DNA of 64,000 bases, from positions 1 to 64,000 of the forward strand of contig JAETTM010000011.1 in assembly GCA_021769135.1 (NCBI GenBank), read 5' to 3'. A model generated the notes under the pieces. That model was given only the letters and a program-made list of their open reading frames with translations. It was not told the origin of the DNA and ran no database searches. The position numbers were made by a program, and so were the translations under genes. Below, piece by piece: positions 1 to 9,004 of this stretch; the first letter of the stretch is position 1; the number at the start of each line of letters is the position of its first letter. The DNA comes from Lachnospiraceae bacterium. GTDB taxonomy: Bacteria; Bacillota; Clostridia; Lachnospirales; Lachnospiraceae.

Positions 1-704
1 ACATTTAAAATTATTACTGCGGCGGCCGGATTGGAATCGGGGGCGGTTACGGTGAATGACCGTTTCAACTGTCCGGGCTATATCATGGTGGAAGACAGGC
101 GGATACGCTGCCATAAAGTGGGAGGCCATGGGGCGGAGGATTTCGTACAGGGCACGATGAACTCCTGCAACCCGGTATTTATTACTGTGGGCATGCGAAT
201 CGGGGTGGACCGTTATTATGATTATTTCAAGAAATTCGGCTTGCTTACGAAAACCGGAATCGATTTGCCGGGGGAAGCCGGAACGATTATGCATAAAAAG
301 GAAAATATCGGCGCGGTAGAACTGGCCACCATATCCTTTGGGCAGTCCTTTCAGATTACGCCCATACAGCTGGCAACTACTGCCTCTTCCATCGTAAACG
401 GCGGAAACCGGGTGACGCCCCATTTCGGGGTGAAGGTGGTGAACGGCGAAGGGGAAACCGTAAAAACTTTGCGATATCCGGTGCAGAAAAATATAGTTTC
501 CGCAGAAACATCGGAAACAATGCGCTATATTTTAGAGCAGGTAGTGGAGAGCGGAAGTGGGAAAAACGGATATGTGGAAGGATACCGGGCATCATCAACA
601 ATCCCCAGGGGGTTTACTACGGAGGGCAGATAGCGGCCCCTATCGTGCGGCAGCTTTTTGAAAATATCCTTCCTTATTTAGAAGGAATGGATTATAATAC
701 ATAA
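1..704 (+). pseudogene. SpoVD/FtsI-type transpeptidase (class B PBP), 3' part, internally deleted
   Basis: Partial gene entering from the left edge; the first codons read TFKIITAAAGLESG, the residues following the SxxK serine of the transpeptidase domain. The frame continues through the conserved GIDLPGEAGT and SFGQSFQITPIQLA segments to VEGYRA near 588, then runs out of frame and stops at 631-633. The correct C-terminal tail (IINNPQGVYYGGQIAAP ... PYLEGMDYNT) resumes in another frame at about 591 and ends at 702-704. The KTGT box that normally follows VEGYR, with roughly 40-60 codons, is missing. The family makes septal or spore-cortex peptidoglycan cross-links in the membrane. Position directly upstream of mraY supports SpoVD or FtsI; I cannot decide which. 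As read, the protein should be inactive. A misassembly is the main alternative to a true deletion. Confidence 0.85.
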
Positions 705-798
705 TGTGCCATATGGTACAGTGAATTGCGCTGATGCGCAAGAAGGTCATCAATTTCCTATGGAAATTGGCGGCATATGATATAGAAAGGTCGGGAAT

Positions 799-1764
799 GT
801 GAAAATGAGCCATATTGTGATTATGTCCGTAGCAATAGCTTTTGCTATCAGTGTCGTGTTTGGGCCGGTGATTATCCCTTTCTTAAAAAGGCTGAAGGTA
901 GGGCAGACGGAAAGGGATGACGGGCCTAAAAGCCATTTGAAGAAATCGGGAACACCGACGATGGGCGGGATTCTTATATTAATCAGCGTAACGGTTACAT
1001 CCCTACTGTTCATAAAAAATTATCCTAAAATAGTGCCTATCCTTCTTGTGACCTTAGGGTTTGGATTGATTGGTTTTCTGGATGACTATATTAAAGTAGT
1101 GCTGCACCGGTCCATGGGGCTTCGGGCATGGCAGAAGATGCTTGGCCAGATTTTGGTGACAGCGTTGTTCGCCTATTATATGGTGAATAATGCGGAAGTA
1201 TCTTTAGCCATGAAGATACCATTTGTAACAGGGAAATATGTGGACTGGGGGGTTTTGAACGTGCCGTTTCTGTTTATCATTGTCATCGCTACGGTAAACG
1301 GCGCTAATTTTACCGACGGGCTGGATGGATTGGCCAGCAGCGTGACAGTAATGATTGCCACCTTCTTCACGGCGGTGGCCATAGGAACGTCCAGCGGGAT
1401 TGAGCCGATTACCTGCGCGGTAGTAGGGGCTTTGCTGGGGTTTCTTATGTTCAATGTTTATCCGGCCAGCGTATTTATGGGCGATACCGGTTCGCTTGCG
1501 TTGGGAGGGTTCGTGGCGGCTACGGCGTATATGCTGCAGATGCCTTTGTTTATTCCCATCGTGGCCTTGATTTATGCGGTGGAAGTTCTTTCGGTAATGA
1601 TACAGGTGGGCTATTTCAAGCTGACCGGCGGCAAGCGCTTTTTCAAAATGGCACCCATTCATCATCATTTTGAACTATGCGGGTGGTCGGAAACGAGGGT
1701 GGTAGCGGCATTTACGATTACTACGGCTTTGCTTTGCCTGGCGGCGCTTTGTCTGGGGATGTAA
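799..1764 (+). CDS. mraY: Phospho-N-acetylmuramoyl-pentapeptide transferase
   Basis: 321 aa, the usual MraY length, polytopic membrane protein. It transfers phospho-MurNAc-pentapeptide from UDP to undecaprenyl phosphate to make lipid I at the inner face of the membrane. Visible family motifs are the DDYIK acidic pair near residue 95, the NFTDGLDGL loop near 175 and the HHHFELCGW loop near 288. The start is GTG at 799 or ATG at 805, both behind AGAAAGG at 784-790. It lies about 95 bp after the broken PBP and 12 bp before murD, so mraY-murD are probably co-transcribed. No anomalies seen. Confidence 0.97.
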   Translation: MKMSHIVIMSVAIAFAISVVFGPVIIPFLKRLKVGQTERDDGPKSHLKKSGTPTMGGILILISVTVTSLLFIKNYPKIVPILLVTLGFGLIGFLDDYIKVVLHRSMGLRAWQKMLGQILVTALFAYYMVNNAEVSLAMKIPFVTGKYVDWGVLNVPFLFIIVIATVNGANFTDGLDGLASSVTVMIATFFTAVAIGTSSGIEPITCAVVGALLGFLMFNVYPASVFMGDTGSLALGGFVAATAYMLQMPLFIPIVALIYAVEVLSVMIQVGYFKLTGGKRFFKMAPIHHHFELCGWSETRVVAAFTITTALLCLAALCLGM

Positions 1765-1776
1765 GAAGAAAGGCAT

Positions 1777-3141
1777 ATGGATATGGAACTGGAAAATAAA
1801 AAGGTATTGGTAATCGGAACAGGAATCAGCGGAATGGGGGCGGCAAAACTTCTTTGCAGCAAAGGGGCCATCCCTGTTTTCTATGATGAAAACGAAAAGA
1901 TTAAAGAGGAAGATGTAAGAGGGAAAATGCCGGAAGGCGTCGAGGGGGAAGTGGTCATCGGAAGCCTGCCGGAAAACATAAAAGAAGAGGTGGCGTTGGC
2001 GGTGCCCAGCCCGGGGGCGCCGGTGGATACGGAGTTTATGGAGAGCCTGCGAAAACGGGGGATTCCTGTCTGGGGAGAACTGGAGCTGGGCTATCGGTAC
2101 GCGAAGGGCAGGCTGGCGGCAATTACGGGAACCAATGGGAAGACGACTACGACCACTCTGGTGGGGAAAATGATGAAAGGATATTGCCCTTCCGTATTCG
2201 TTGTGGGGAATATAGGGAATCCCTATACGGAGTCTGCGTTGGAAATGGAAGAGGAATCCGTGACAGTGGCGGAAGTGAGCAGCTTCCAGCTGGAAACGAC
2301 GGAGTCATTCCGCCCCCATGTGTCCGCTATTTTAAATATTACGCCGGATCATTTGAACAGGCACCATACTATGGAAAATTATGTGGCAGTGAAGGAGCGT
2401 ATAGCTAGTAACCAGACCAAAGAGGATGTATGCGTGCTGAACTATGAGGATGGCTATACGAGGGAGTTTGGAAAAAGGTGCCCTGCCCGGGTTGTCTTTT
2501 TTTCCTCCAAGAGGAAGCTGGAGGAAGGGCTGTATCTGGATGGGGATGAAATCTGGATGGCCGAAGGAAGGAAAGAAATCCGGTTGATGAATATCCATAA
2601 AGATATGAATCTGGTGGGGATGTGCAATGTGGAAAATGTGATGGCCGCCATTGCTATCGCACATAATATGGGGCTGCCTATGGAGACAATATTGGATACG
2701 GTAAAGCATTTCCGGGCGGTGGAACATCGGATTGAATTCGTGGCTACGAAAAACGGAGTGGATTATTACAATGATTCCAAGGGAACTAACCCGGACGCCG
2801 CAATTCAGGGGATACGTGCCATGAGCAAGCCTACGATATTGATTGGGGGCGGTTATGATAAGCAGAGCGAATACGACGAGTGGATTGAGGCTTTTGAAGA
2901 TAAAGTGAAATGCCTGGTGTTAATCGGGCAGACGGCGGAGAAAATAGAAACATGCGCGAGAAGGCACGGCGTGGAGAACATTGTCCGGGCGGACAGCTTT
3001 GAAGAGGCGCTCAAAATCTGCACAGAGACGGCGGAAAGCGGGGACGCGGTGCTGCTGTCGCCCGCCTGCGCAAGCTGGGGAATGTTCCCTAATTATGAAG
3101 TGAGGGGAAACATGTTTAAGGACTATGTGAATCGCTTGTAG
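1777..3141 (+). CDS. murD: UDP-N-acetylmuramoylalanine--D-glutamate ligase
   Basis: 454 aa, standard for MurD. Cytoplasmic ATP-dependent ligase adding D-glutamate to UDP-MurNAc-L-Ala. The N-terminal Rossmann-like motif GTGISGMGAA is at about residue 13. The Mur-ligase P-loop GTNGKTTTT is near residue 117. ITPDHLNRH and the substrate-loop YNDSKGTNPDA segments follow in the expected order. RBS AAGAAAGG precedes ATG 1777. Twelve bp separate it from mraY and 115 bp from the ftsW/spoVE gene. Intact. Confidence 0.97.
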   Translation: MDMELENKKVLVIGTGISGMGAAKLLCSKGAIPVFYDENEKIKEEDVRGKMPEGVEGEVVIGSLPENIKEEVALAVPSPGAPVDTEFMESLRKRGIPVWGELELGYRYAKGRLAAITGTNGKTTTTTLVGKMMKGYCPSVFVVGNIGNPYTESALEMEEESVTVAEVSSFQLETTESFRPHVSAILNITPDHLNRHHTMENYVAVKERIASNQTKEDVCVLNYEDGYTREFGKRCPARVVFFSSKRKLEEGLYLDGDEIWMAEGRKEIRLMNIHKDMNLVGMCNVENVMAAIAIAHNMGLPMETILDTVKHFRAVEHRIEFVATKNGVDYYNDSKGTNPDAAIQGIRAMSKPTILIGGGYDKQSEYDEWIEAFEDKVKCLVLIGQTAEKIETCARRHGVENIVRADSFEEALKICTETAESGDAVLLSPACASWGMFPNYEVRGNMFKDYVNRL

Positions 3142-3256
3142 AGCGGGCATTTGGGGAGAAAGGTTTCCCGCAGGCTGGATGCCTGCATAAGCCGGTTATG
3201 GTGCCGGGCCTGAAGTCGGCGGCGCCGGTTTACTTTGGAAGGGCGGTAAGAAAAAA

Positions 3257-4411
3257 ATGGCGATAAGAAAAAAGAGGAATCCATCAGAAAATTATTTTGA
3301 CTATAGCCTTTTGTTTATTGTATTATTTTTACTTGGATTCGGCCTGGTAATGATTTATTCCACCAGTTCCTATGAGGCGAATCTGCAGGGGCATGAGTCC
3401 ACCTTCTATTTAAAAAGGCAGGTAATGGCTACCATACTGGGGTTGGCAGCGATGATAGTGGTTGCCAATATCCCCTATCATATTTATGAGCGTTTTGCGG
3501 CTTTGGCGTACCTGGGTTCGGCGGCTTTGATTCCTATGGTTTGGATTCCGCAGCTGAGATATTCGGCCAATGGAGCTACCCGCTGGATTCGGGTGGGCAG
3601 CATTACTTTGCAGCCGGCGGAGGTGGCGAAGCTGGGCATGATTATTTTTTTGTCCAGCCTGATATGCAGAATGGGGAGGGCAATACGGACGACGAGAGGC
3701 TTTTTTATAGTACTGGGCATGCCGGCGCTTATCTGCCTTATGATATGGAAAATAACCAATAATATGAGTTCTGCGATTATCGTATTCGGCATAGCGGTAT
3801 TGATGCTGTTTGTAGCCAGCCCTGAATATAAGAAATTCATTATTATGGGAATAGGGGGTATGGCGGCCATTGCCCTGATAGTTTTTGCCATCTCCCAGGC
3901 GTCCATGACGGAAGGGATGGGGTTTAGAAGCGAACGTATTTTGGCCTGGCTGAACCCGGAGGCCCATTCCAGCGATAAAGGGTTTCAGACAGTGCAGGCG
4001 CTGTATGCCATCGGTTCCGGCGGAATATTAGGCAAGGGCTTGGGGCAGAGCATGCAGAAGCTGGGATTTTTGCCGGAAGCGCAGAACGATATGATTTTTT
4101 CGATTATATGTGAGGAACTGGGCCTGTTCGGGGCAATCGCGATTATACTTATGTTCCTGCTGCTGATATGGAGGTTTATGGTGATTGCCAGCAATGCGCC
4201 GGATTTATTCGGGGCCTTGCTGGTGGTAGGGGTAATGGGGCATATCGCCATCCAGGTCATCCTGAATATCGCTGTAGTGACTAATACGATACCCAATACA
4301 GGGATTTCCCTGCCCTTTATCAGTTATGGGGGTTCTGCGGTTATGTTCCTTCTCATAGAGATAGGAGTGGTGCTGAGCGTGGCAAAAGGAATCAGGCTGA
4401 AGGATATGTGA
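3257..4411 (+). CDS. FtsW/SpoVE-type lipid II polymerase
   Basis: 384 aa SEDS-family glycosyltransferase with about ten membrane segments. It polymerises lipid II at the septum (FtsW) or in spore cortex (SpoVE), working with a class B PBP. Visible motifs: YSTSSYEA near residue 35, the WI/QPAE region (RWIRVGSITLQPAEVAKL) near 113-130, the GLGQSMQKLGFLPEAQNDMIF loop around 258-278, and the C-terminal GISLPFISYGGS. RBS GGAAGGGCGG lies before ATG 3257. In this family sequence alone separates FtsW from SpoVE poorly. Its usual PBP partner upstream is broken, which may matter if that partner is SpoVD. Confidence 0.9.
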   Translation: MAIRKKRNPSENYFDYSLLFIVLFLLGFGLVMIYSTSSYEANLQGHESTFYLKRQVMATILGLAAMIVVANIPYHIYERFAALAYLGSAALIPMVWIPQLRYSANGATRWIRVGSITLQPAEVAKLGMIIFLSSLICRMGRAIRTTRGFFIVLGMPALICLMIWKITNNMSSAIIVFGIAVLMLFVASPEYKKFIIMGIGGMAAIALIVFAISQASMTEGMGFRSERILAWLNPEAHSSDKGFQTVQALYAIGSGGILGKGLGQSMQKLGFLPEAQNDMIFSIICEELGLFGAIAIILMFLLLIWRFMVIASNAPDLFGALLVVGVMGHIAIQVILNIAVVTNTIPNTGISLPFISYGGSAVMFLLIEIGVVLSVAKGIRLKDM

Positions 4412-4480
4412 AAATACATAATTAGAGTACCAGGGGCCTGGGGCGTGTTTGAAAAATGCTTTGGCCGGACAAGATACATT

Positions 4481-4508
4481 TTGCGGAAAAATGCCATATA
4501 TATAGAAT
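4481..4508 (+). promoter_or_regulatory. Putative sigma-A promoter for murA
   Basis: TTGCGG (4481-4486) and TAGAAT (4503-4508) with a 16-bp spacer, about 32 bp before the chosen TTG start of murA. It would give murA its own transcription start within the cluster. Sequence match only. Confidence 0.45.
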
Positions 4509-4539
4509 AGATTATAAAAATGATTTAGAAGGTGCATCA

Positions 4540-5790
4540 TTGGATTCTATTCATATTTACGGCGGGAACTTCTTAAGAGGAGAGACGAAGATACAGGGCT
4601 CCAAAAATGCAGTGCTGCCTATTCTTGCAGCGTGCCTGCTGATTAAGGGAACTTGTGTGATAAGAAATTGCCCGCGGATTGCGGATGTTTACCATATGCA
4701 GAATCTGCTGCAGGAGTTGGGATGCCTGGTGTCCTGGGCCGGCAATACGGTTACAGTGAATGCCCTTCATGTGAATGATAACCGGATGTGGGGGGAATCG
4801 GTAACCAGGATGCGTTCATCCGTGATGCTTTTGGGGGCCATGATAGGAAGGCTGGGGGATGTGACAATGGCATACCCCGGCGGCTGCGTCATCGGCAGCC
4901 GCCCTATAGACATCCATTTATCCGCCTTGCGGAAAATGGGGGCGGAGATTGTGGAAGAAGAGCGGTTTTTTACCGCTAAAGCCAGGAAACTGCAGGGAAT
5001 GGAACAGGAACTGCCATTCCCCAGCGTGGGGGCTACGGAGAATGTAATCTTGGCGGCTGTGACGGCCAAAGGAACCACAGTTTTGAGAAATGCCGCCAGG
5101 GAACCGGAAATAGTGGCGCTTTGCGGCTTTCTTACGGAAGCGGGGGCCGATATCCGGGGGGCAGGAAGCGGCGAACTGGTTATCAGAGGGGTAGAGGAAC
5201 TGCATGAAGTGAAATATACGGTTCCGGCGGACAGGATTGTGGCAGGAACTTATATTACAGCCGTGTTGGCGGCGGGGGGGAGCATATTCCTTGAGAATGC
5301 CCCCGCAGGGCAGCTGGAAGCACTTTTATCGGTGGCGGAAGCCATGGGGGGATGCGTAAGCGTAAATGAAGAAGGCATTGGCGTGGATGTCATTCATAAA
5401 TTGAAGGCTTTTCCCTATCTGAAAACAGAAGTCTATGACGGTTTCCCTACGGATTTGCAGTCCCCGCTCATGGCGGCGCTTTCCCTGGCCCAAGGCCAGA
5501 GCATCATAGAAGAAAGCATTTTTGAAAACCGTTTCCGTGTAGTGCCCGATTTGCAGCAAATGGGCGCAGATATTGAAGTGGTAAAAAATAAGGCATATAT
5601 TAGCGGCGTGGAAATGCTGCAGGGAATGGAAGTGGAGGCCGAGGAACTGAGGGGAGGTGCGGCCTTGGTGGTGGCAGGGCTGGCGGCTCAAGGGAATAGC
5701 GTGGTAAAGAACAGGCATTTTATCGAAAGAGGATATGAGAATATCTGTAAGGATTTACGGAACTTAGGGGCAGATATCAGTTTGGCATAA
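4540..5790 (+). CDS. murA: UDP-N-acetylglucosamine 1-carboxyvinyltransferase
   Basis: Cytoplasmic enzyme transferring enolpyruvate from PEP to UDP-GlcNAc, the committed peptidoglycan step. I chose TTG 4540 because AGAAGG at 4527-4532 is well spaced before it, and the product is then 416 aa, the family norm. An upstream ATG at 4456 would add 28 non-conserved residues. Motifs: GSKNAVLPILAA near the N-terminus (Lys22-Asn23 pair of the family), and the active-site loop PGGCVIGSRPIDIH around residue 110-125, where the conserved PEP-binding Cys lies. The stop overlaps an ATG at 5790, linking it to divIB. Confidence 0.95.
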   Translation: MDSIHIYGGNFLRGETKIQGSKNAVLPILAACLLIKGTCVIRNCPRIADVYHMQNLLQELGCLVSWAGNTVTVNALHVNDNRMWGESVTRMRSSVMLLGAMIGRLGDVTMAYPGGCVIGSRPIDIHLSALRKMGAEIVEEERFFTAKARKLQGMEQELPFPSVGATENVILAAVTAKGTTVLRNAAREPEIVALCGFLTEAGADIRGAGSGELVIRGVEELHEVKYTVPADRIVAGTYITAVLAAGGSIFLENAPAGQLEALLSVAEAMGGCVSVNEEGIGVDVIHKLKAFPYLKTEVYDGFPTDLQSPLMAALSLAQGQSIIEESIFENRFRVVPDLQQMGADIEVVKNKAYISGVEMLQGMEVEAEELRGGAALVVAGLAAQGNSVVKNRHFIERGYENICKDLRNLGADISLA

Positions 5791-5822
5791 TGTTATCATT
5801 GTGCCTGATAAAGGTAAGATAT

Positions 5823-7517
5823 ATGGATAGCAACGAAAAAAACAGCAAACAGAAAATATCTTCTGGGAAGACGAACGAGGCAAAGGGGCGGAAAGTTCCC
5901 GGAAGCGGAACCAAAAATAAAGGGAAATCCCGCAATCCCAATCTGCGGCTTGTGAAAAACGGGGATTTGCCCATAAAGGGTAAGGCCCTGGAGGGAGAGC
6001 CTGCAAAAGGCAGATTGTTACATGGGGGAAATTCCCGGGTAAAAGAGCAGGAAACCGGGAAGAATCTTCCGGAAAAGGAAAACGGCCCTAAAAATAAAAA
6101 TAGAAAACAGCCGGAAGAGGATAAGAATCTTCCGGCGAAGAATCAAAAAAGGACAAAAGAGGAGCAAAAAAAGCCGGATAGGTTAGGGCAGGGAAAGAAA
6201 CAGTCAAAAGAAAGAAAACAACTTTCGGGGAAGAAAAAGAAACAGGCGGAAGAAGGGGAAAAGCCTTCGGGGAAGAAAGGAAAAGCGGCAGAAGAAGGGA
6301 AAGAACTTCAGGGGAAGAAGGAGAAAGGGCCGGAAGAAGGGGAAAAGCTTTCGGGGAAGAAAGGAAAAGCGGCAGAAGAAGGGGAAAAGCCTTCAGGGAA
6401 GAAAGGGAAACAGCCGGAAGAAGGGGAAAAGCCTTCAGGGAAGAAAGGGAAACAGGCGGAAGAAGGAGAAAAGCCTTCGGGGAAGAAAGGAAAAGCGGCA
6501 GAAGAAGGGAAAGAACTTCAGGGGAAGAAGGAGAAAGGGCCGGAAGAAGGGAAAGAAGTTTCGGCAGAAGAAAAGAAAGAGGGAGCGAAAGGGGCTTCCC
6601 AGAAACCAAAAGAGGGAAAGAAGGAGGGAAAAGGGAAAAACCGGCCATCGAAGACAAAGAAACAGCCATCAAAGGCTAAAAGGAAGGCCTCAAAACCTAA
6701 AAAGGAAGAAGCGTCCACGGCGAAGAAGCCAAAAGCCGGCCGGCGGAAAAAAGAAAAGGAATACCAGGACAAGCTGGATATAGGGGAATGGTTTGTGCAG
6801 AATAAAAGCCTGATTATTATAGGGCTGACAGCTGCGGCAATCGTATGCGTCCTTGTGGGCGTTTACCGCTACATAGTAACCGCATATGAAGTAACTACCG
6901 TATATGTAGACGGAAATGTGCATTATACCAATGAAGAAGTCATGGAAATGGTTATGGGAGGACGGTATGGGAATAATTCCCTTTATCTGGCCGCAAAATA
7001 CAAAGACAAGGGGATTGAAGGGGTGCCCTTTGTGGAGAAAATGGATGTGAATATCCTTTCACCGGATACGATAAGAATCAGCGTATATGAAAAAGCGCTG
7101 GCTGGATATGTGGAGTATTTAGGACGATACATGTATTTTGACCGGGATGGGATTGTGGTGGAAAGCTCGGAGGAAAGGACTTCCGGTATCCCCCAGGTCA
7201 CAGGCCTTAAATTTGACTATGTGGTCTTGAACGATTATCTGCCGGTGGAAAATGATGAAATTTTCAAGCGTATTTTGGACATCACCCAGCTTCTCAATAA
7301 GTATGAGTTGATGGCCGACAAGATTTTTTTTGATTCTACTTATGAATTGACCTTGTTTTTTGACGGGATACGCGTTACTTTAGGGGCGGATTCAGATATT
7401 GACCAGAAAATCATACATTTGAAAAATATCCTTCCTAATTTGGAAGGCAAAAAGGGAACTTTACGTATGGAAAACTATACGGAGGATACGAAAAATATTA
7501 CTTTTCTTCAAGATTAA
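5823..7517 (+). CDS. divIB: Division protein DivIB/FtsQ with very long Lys/Glu-rich repeat N-terminus
   Basis: 564 aa from ATG 5823 (RBS AAAGG at 5812-5816); ATG 5790 overlapping the murA stop is possible. Residues 1-310 are cytoplasmic low complexity, almost all K, E, G, P, Q, S. They include about eight copies of a 14-residue unit of the type EEGEKPSGKKGKQA between roughly residues 138 and 245. One transmembrane helix follows at about 328-351 (LIIIGLTAAAIVCVLVGVY). The POTRA domain starts near 356 (TTVYVDGNVHYTNEEV), then the FtsQ/DivIB beta domain. DivIB stabilises the divisome and links it to septal wall synthesis. Typical homologs have tens of residues before the membrane helix, not 300. 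The gene sits between murA and ftsZ as expected. Confidence 0.9.
   Translation: MDSNEKNSKQKISSGKTNEAKGRKVPGSGTKNKGKSRNPNLRLVKNGDLPIKGKALEGEPAKGRLLHGGNSRVKEQETGKNLPEKENGPKNKNRKQPEEDKNLPAKNQKRTKEEQKKPDRLGQGKKQSKERKQLSGKKKKQAEEGEKPSGKKGKAAEEGKELQGKKEKGPEEGEKLSGKKGKAAEEGEKPSGKKGKQPEEGEKPSGKKGKQAEEGEKPSGKKGKAAEEGKELQGKKEKGPEEGKEVSAEEKKEGAKGASQKPKEGKKEGKGKNRPSKTKKQPSKAKRKASKPKKEEASTAKKPKAGRRKKEKEYQDKLDIGEWFVQNKSLIIIGLTAAAIVCVLVGVYRYIVTAYEVTTVYVDGNVHYTNEEVMEMVMGGRYGNNSLYLAAKYKDKGIEGVPFVEKMDVNILSPDTIRISVYEKALAGYVEYLGRYMYFDRDGIVVESSEERTSGIPQVTGLKFDYVVLNDYLPVENDEIFKRILDITQLLNKYELMADKIFFDSTYELTLFFDGIRVTLGADSDIDQKIIHLKNILPNLEGKKGTLRMENYTEDTKNITFLQD
6241..6560 (+). repeat. In-frame tandem repeat array inside divIB
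   Basis: Repeats of about 42 bp (14 codons) coding for EEGE-K/L-x-SGKKGK-type units. A segment at 6241-6350 recurs nearly unchanged at 6451-6550 (offset 210 bp, five units), with only one or two differences over about 100 bp. All variation seen keeps the frame. Such identity suggests recent unit duplication and potential length variation between strains. Confidence 0.9.
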
Positions 7518-7573
7518 AATTTAGTTTAAAAAGATACGCTTAAAAAAAGATATTGAAAAAAGCGAAAAATAGG

Positions 7574-7602
7574 TTGCTAATTTGGAAAAATAATTATATG
7601 AT
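7574..7602 (+). promoter_or_regulatory. Sigma-A promoter for ftsZ
   Basis: TTGCTA (7574-7579), 17-bp spacer, TATGAT (7597-7602), in the AT-rich 216-bp gap between divIB and ftsZ. It gives a leader of about 125 nt. That leader contains the perfect hairpin AATTTGTG-cagagt-CACAAATT at about 7647-7668, which might be an operator or an RNA structure. Confidence 0.6.
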
Positions 7603-7733
7603 AACATGTAGGAGTTAAATTGAATAAAAGTTATCAAACCGGTAAATTTGTGCAGAGTCACAAATTCATGGAAATTTGGCAACTGCATGATTATTAAGTT
7701 AAGATTAAACGGTTGAATGGAGGAGGAAGTACC

Positions 7734-8894
7734 TTGCTTGAGATTAAGACAAACGATGCTGAGGCTGCAGCAAAGATAATAGTAGTAGGAGTCGGCGGTG
7801 CAGGCAATAATGCTGTAAATAGAATGATTGATGAAAGTATAGACGGAGTGGAATTTATTGGGATTAATACGGACAAGCAGGCTTTGCAGCTTTGCAAAGC
7901 GCCCAGGCTTCTCCAGATTGGCGAAAAGCTGACCAAAGGACTGGGGGCAGGGGCCAAGCCTGAAATCGGCGAAAAGGCTGCTGAGGAAAGCAGCGAGGAA
8001 ATAACGGCTGCGTTGAAAGGTTCGGATATGGTCTTTGTCACATGCGGCATGGGCGGCGGTACGGGAACCGGCGCTGCCCCGGTGGTGGCGAAGATAGCCA
8101 AAGATATGGGCATTTTGACAGTAGGGGTAGTTACCAAGCCCTTCCGTTTTGAAGCAAAAGTCCGCATGACGAATGCCCTCAACGGCATAGAGAAGATTAA
8201 GGATAATGTGGACACGCTTATTGTGATACCCAATGATAAGCTGCTGGAAATCGTGGATAGAAGGACGACCATGCCCGATGCGCTGAAAAAAGCCGACGAA
8301 GTGCTGCAGCAGGCAGTGCAGGGGATTACCGACCTGATTAACGTTCCGGCAGTAATTAACCTGGATTTTGCAGATGTTCAGACGGTTATGAAGGATAAGG
8401 GCATCGCCCATATCGGAATCGGCAGCGGCAAAGGCGATGACAAAGCCAGCGAAGCCGTCAAGATGGCGGTGGAGAGCCCGCTTTTGGAGACGACCATATC
8501 CGGCGCAACCCATGTGATTATCAACGTATCCGGCGATATCACCTTGGCGGATGCCGCCGATGCGGCCGACTATGTGCAGAACCTTGCCGGGGATGAGGTT
8601 AATATCATTTTCGGCGCGATGTATGATGCCAATAAGTCGGACAGCTGTACGATTACCATCATCGCGACCGGGCTGGAAGATGCCGGGGCCAATGCACCTA
8701 CATATAAGCAGGGATATATCCCTTCATCCTCCTTCCAGGGAAAGACTGTGAGAGGAACGGGCGTATCCTTTATGCCAAACAACACGACGAGCACCCCGTT
8801 GAAAAATATTCCGGGCATCAACAAGCCGGGCGATATCAGGAGCTCAGTGGAAGAAAAGACGCTGAAAATCCCTGACTTCCTGCAGAAACATTAA
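7734..8894 (+). CDS. ftsZ: Cell division protein FtsZ
   Basis: 386 aa tubulin-like GTPase forming the Z-ring. TTG 7734 is chosen because GGAGGAGG (7719-7726) ends 7 nt upstream; an ATG at 7716 sits on the RBS itself. Motifs: [18 protein letters not shown] near residue 12, the tubulin signature [10 protein letters not shown] near residue 105, and [20 protein letters not shown] in the activation domain. The C-terminal tail ends KIPDFLQKH, the conserved peptide that binds partners such as FtsA/SepF. It closes the dcw cluster and is followed by a strong terminator. No ftsA is visible upstream. Confidence 0.98.
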   Translation: MLEIKTNDAEAAAKIIVVGVGGAGNNAVNRMIDESIDGVEFIGINTDKQALQLCKAPRLLQIGEKLTKGLGAGAKPEIGEKAAEESSEEITAALKGSDMVFVTCGMGGGTGTGAAPVVAKIAKDMGILTVGVVTKPFRFEAKVRMTNALNGIEKIKDNVDTLIVIPNDKLLEIVDRRTTMPDALKKADEVLQQAVQGITDLINVPAVINLDFADVQTVMKDKGIAHIGIGSGKGDDKASEAVKMAVESPLLETTISGATHVIINVSGDITLADAADAADYVQNLAGDEVNIIFGAMYDANKSDSCTITIIATGLEDAGANAPTYKQGYIPSSSFQGKTVRGTGVSFMPNNTTSTPLKNIPGINKPGDIRSSVEEKTLKIPDFLQKH

Positions 8895-8927
8895 TAAAAA
8901 CCAAATAGAGAAGCAAATATAAAAGCA

Positions 8928-8962
8928 AAAAGGCCGCTGTAAACAACCAGCGGCCTTTTTTG
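8928..8962 (+). terminator. Rho-independent terminator after ftsZ
   Basis: AAAAGGCCGCTG - taaacaac - CAGCGGCCTTTTTT: 11-12 bp GC-rich stem followed by a T run, 34 bp after the ftsZ stop. Confidence 0.9.
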
Positions 8963-9004
8963 AGTCTGGTTTCCTGGATGAGGGAAGCGGTTGAGGCATT
9001 TGCT

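Noticed and set aside
6241-6560. CRISPR-like array
   Set aside because: The repeats are contiguous, in-frame coding units without spacers; no cas genes in the window.
6088-6672. 194-codon frame antisense to the divIB repeats (Leu/Ser/Pro-rich)
   Set aside because: Simply the complement of the K/E repeat tract; no RBS.
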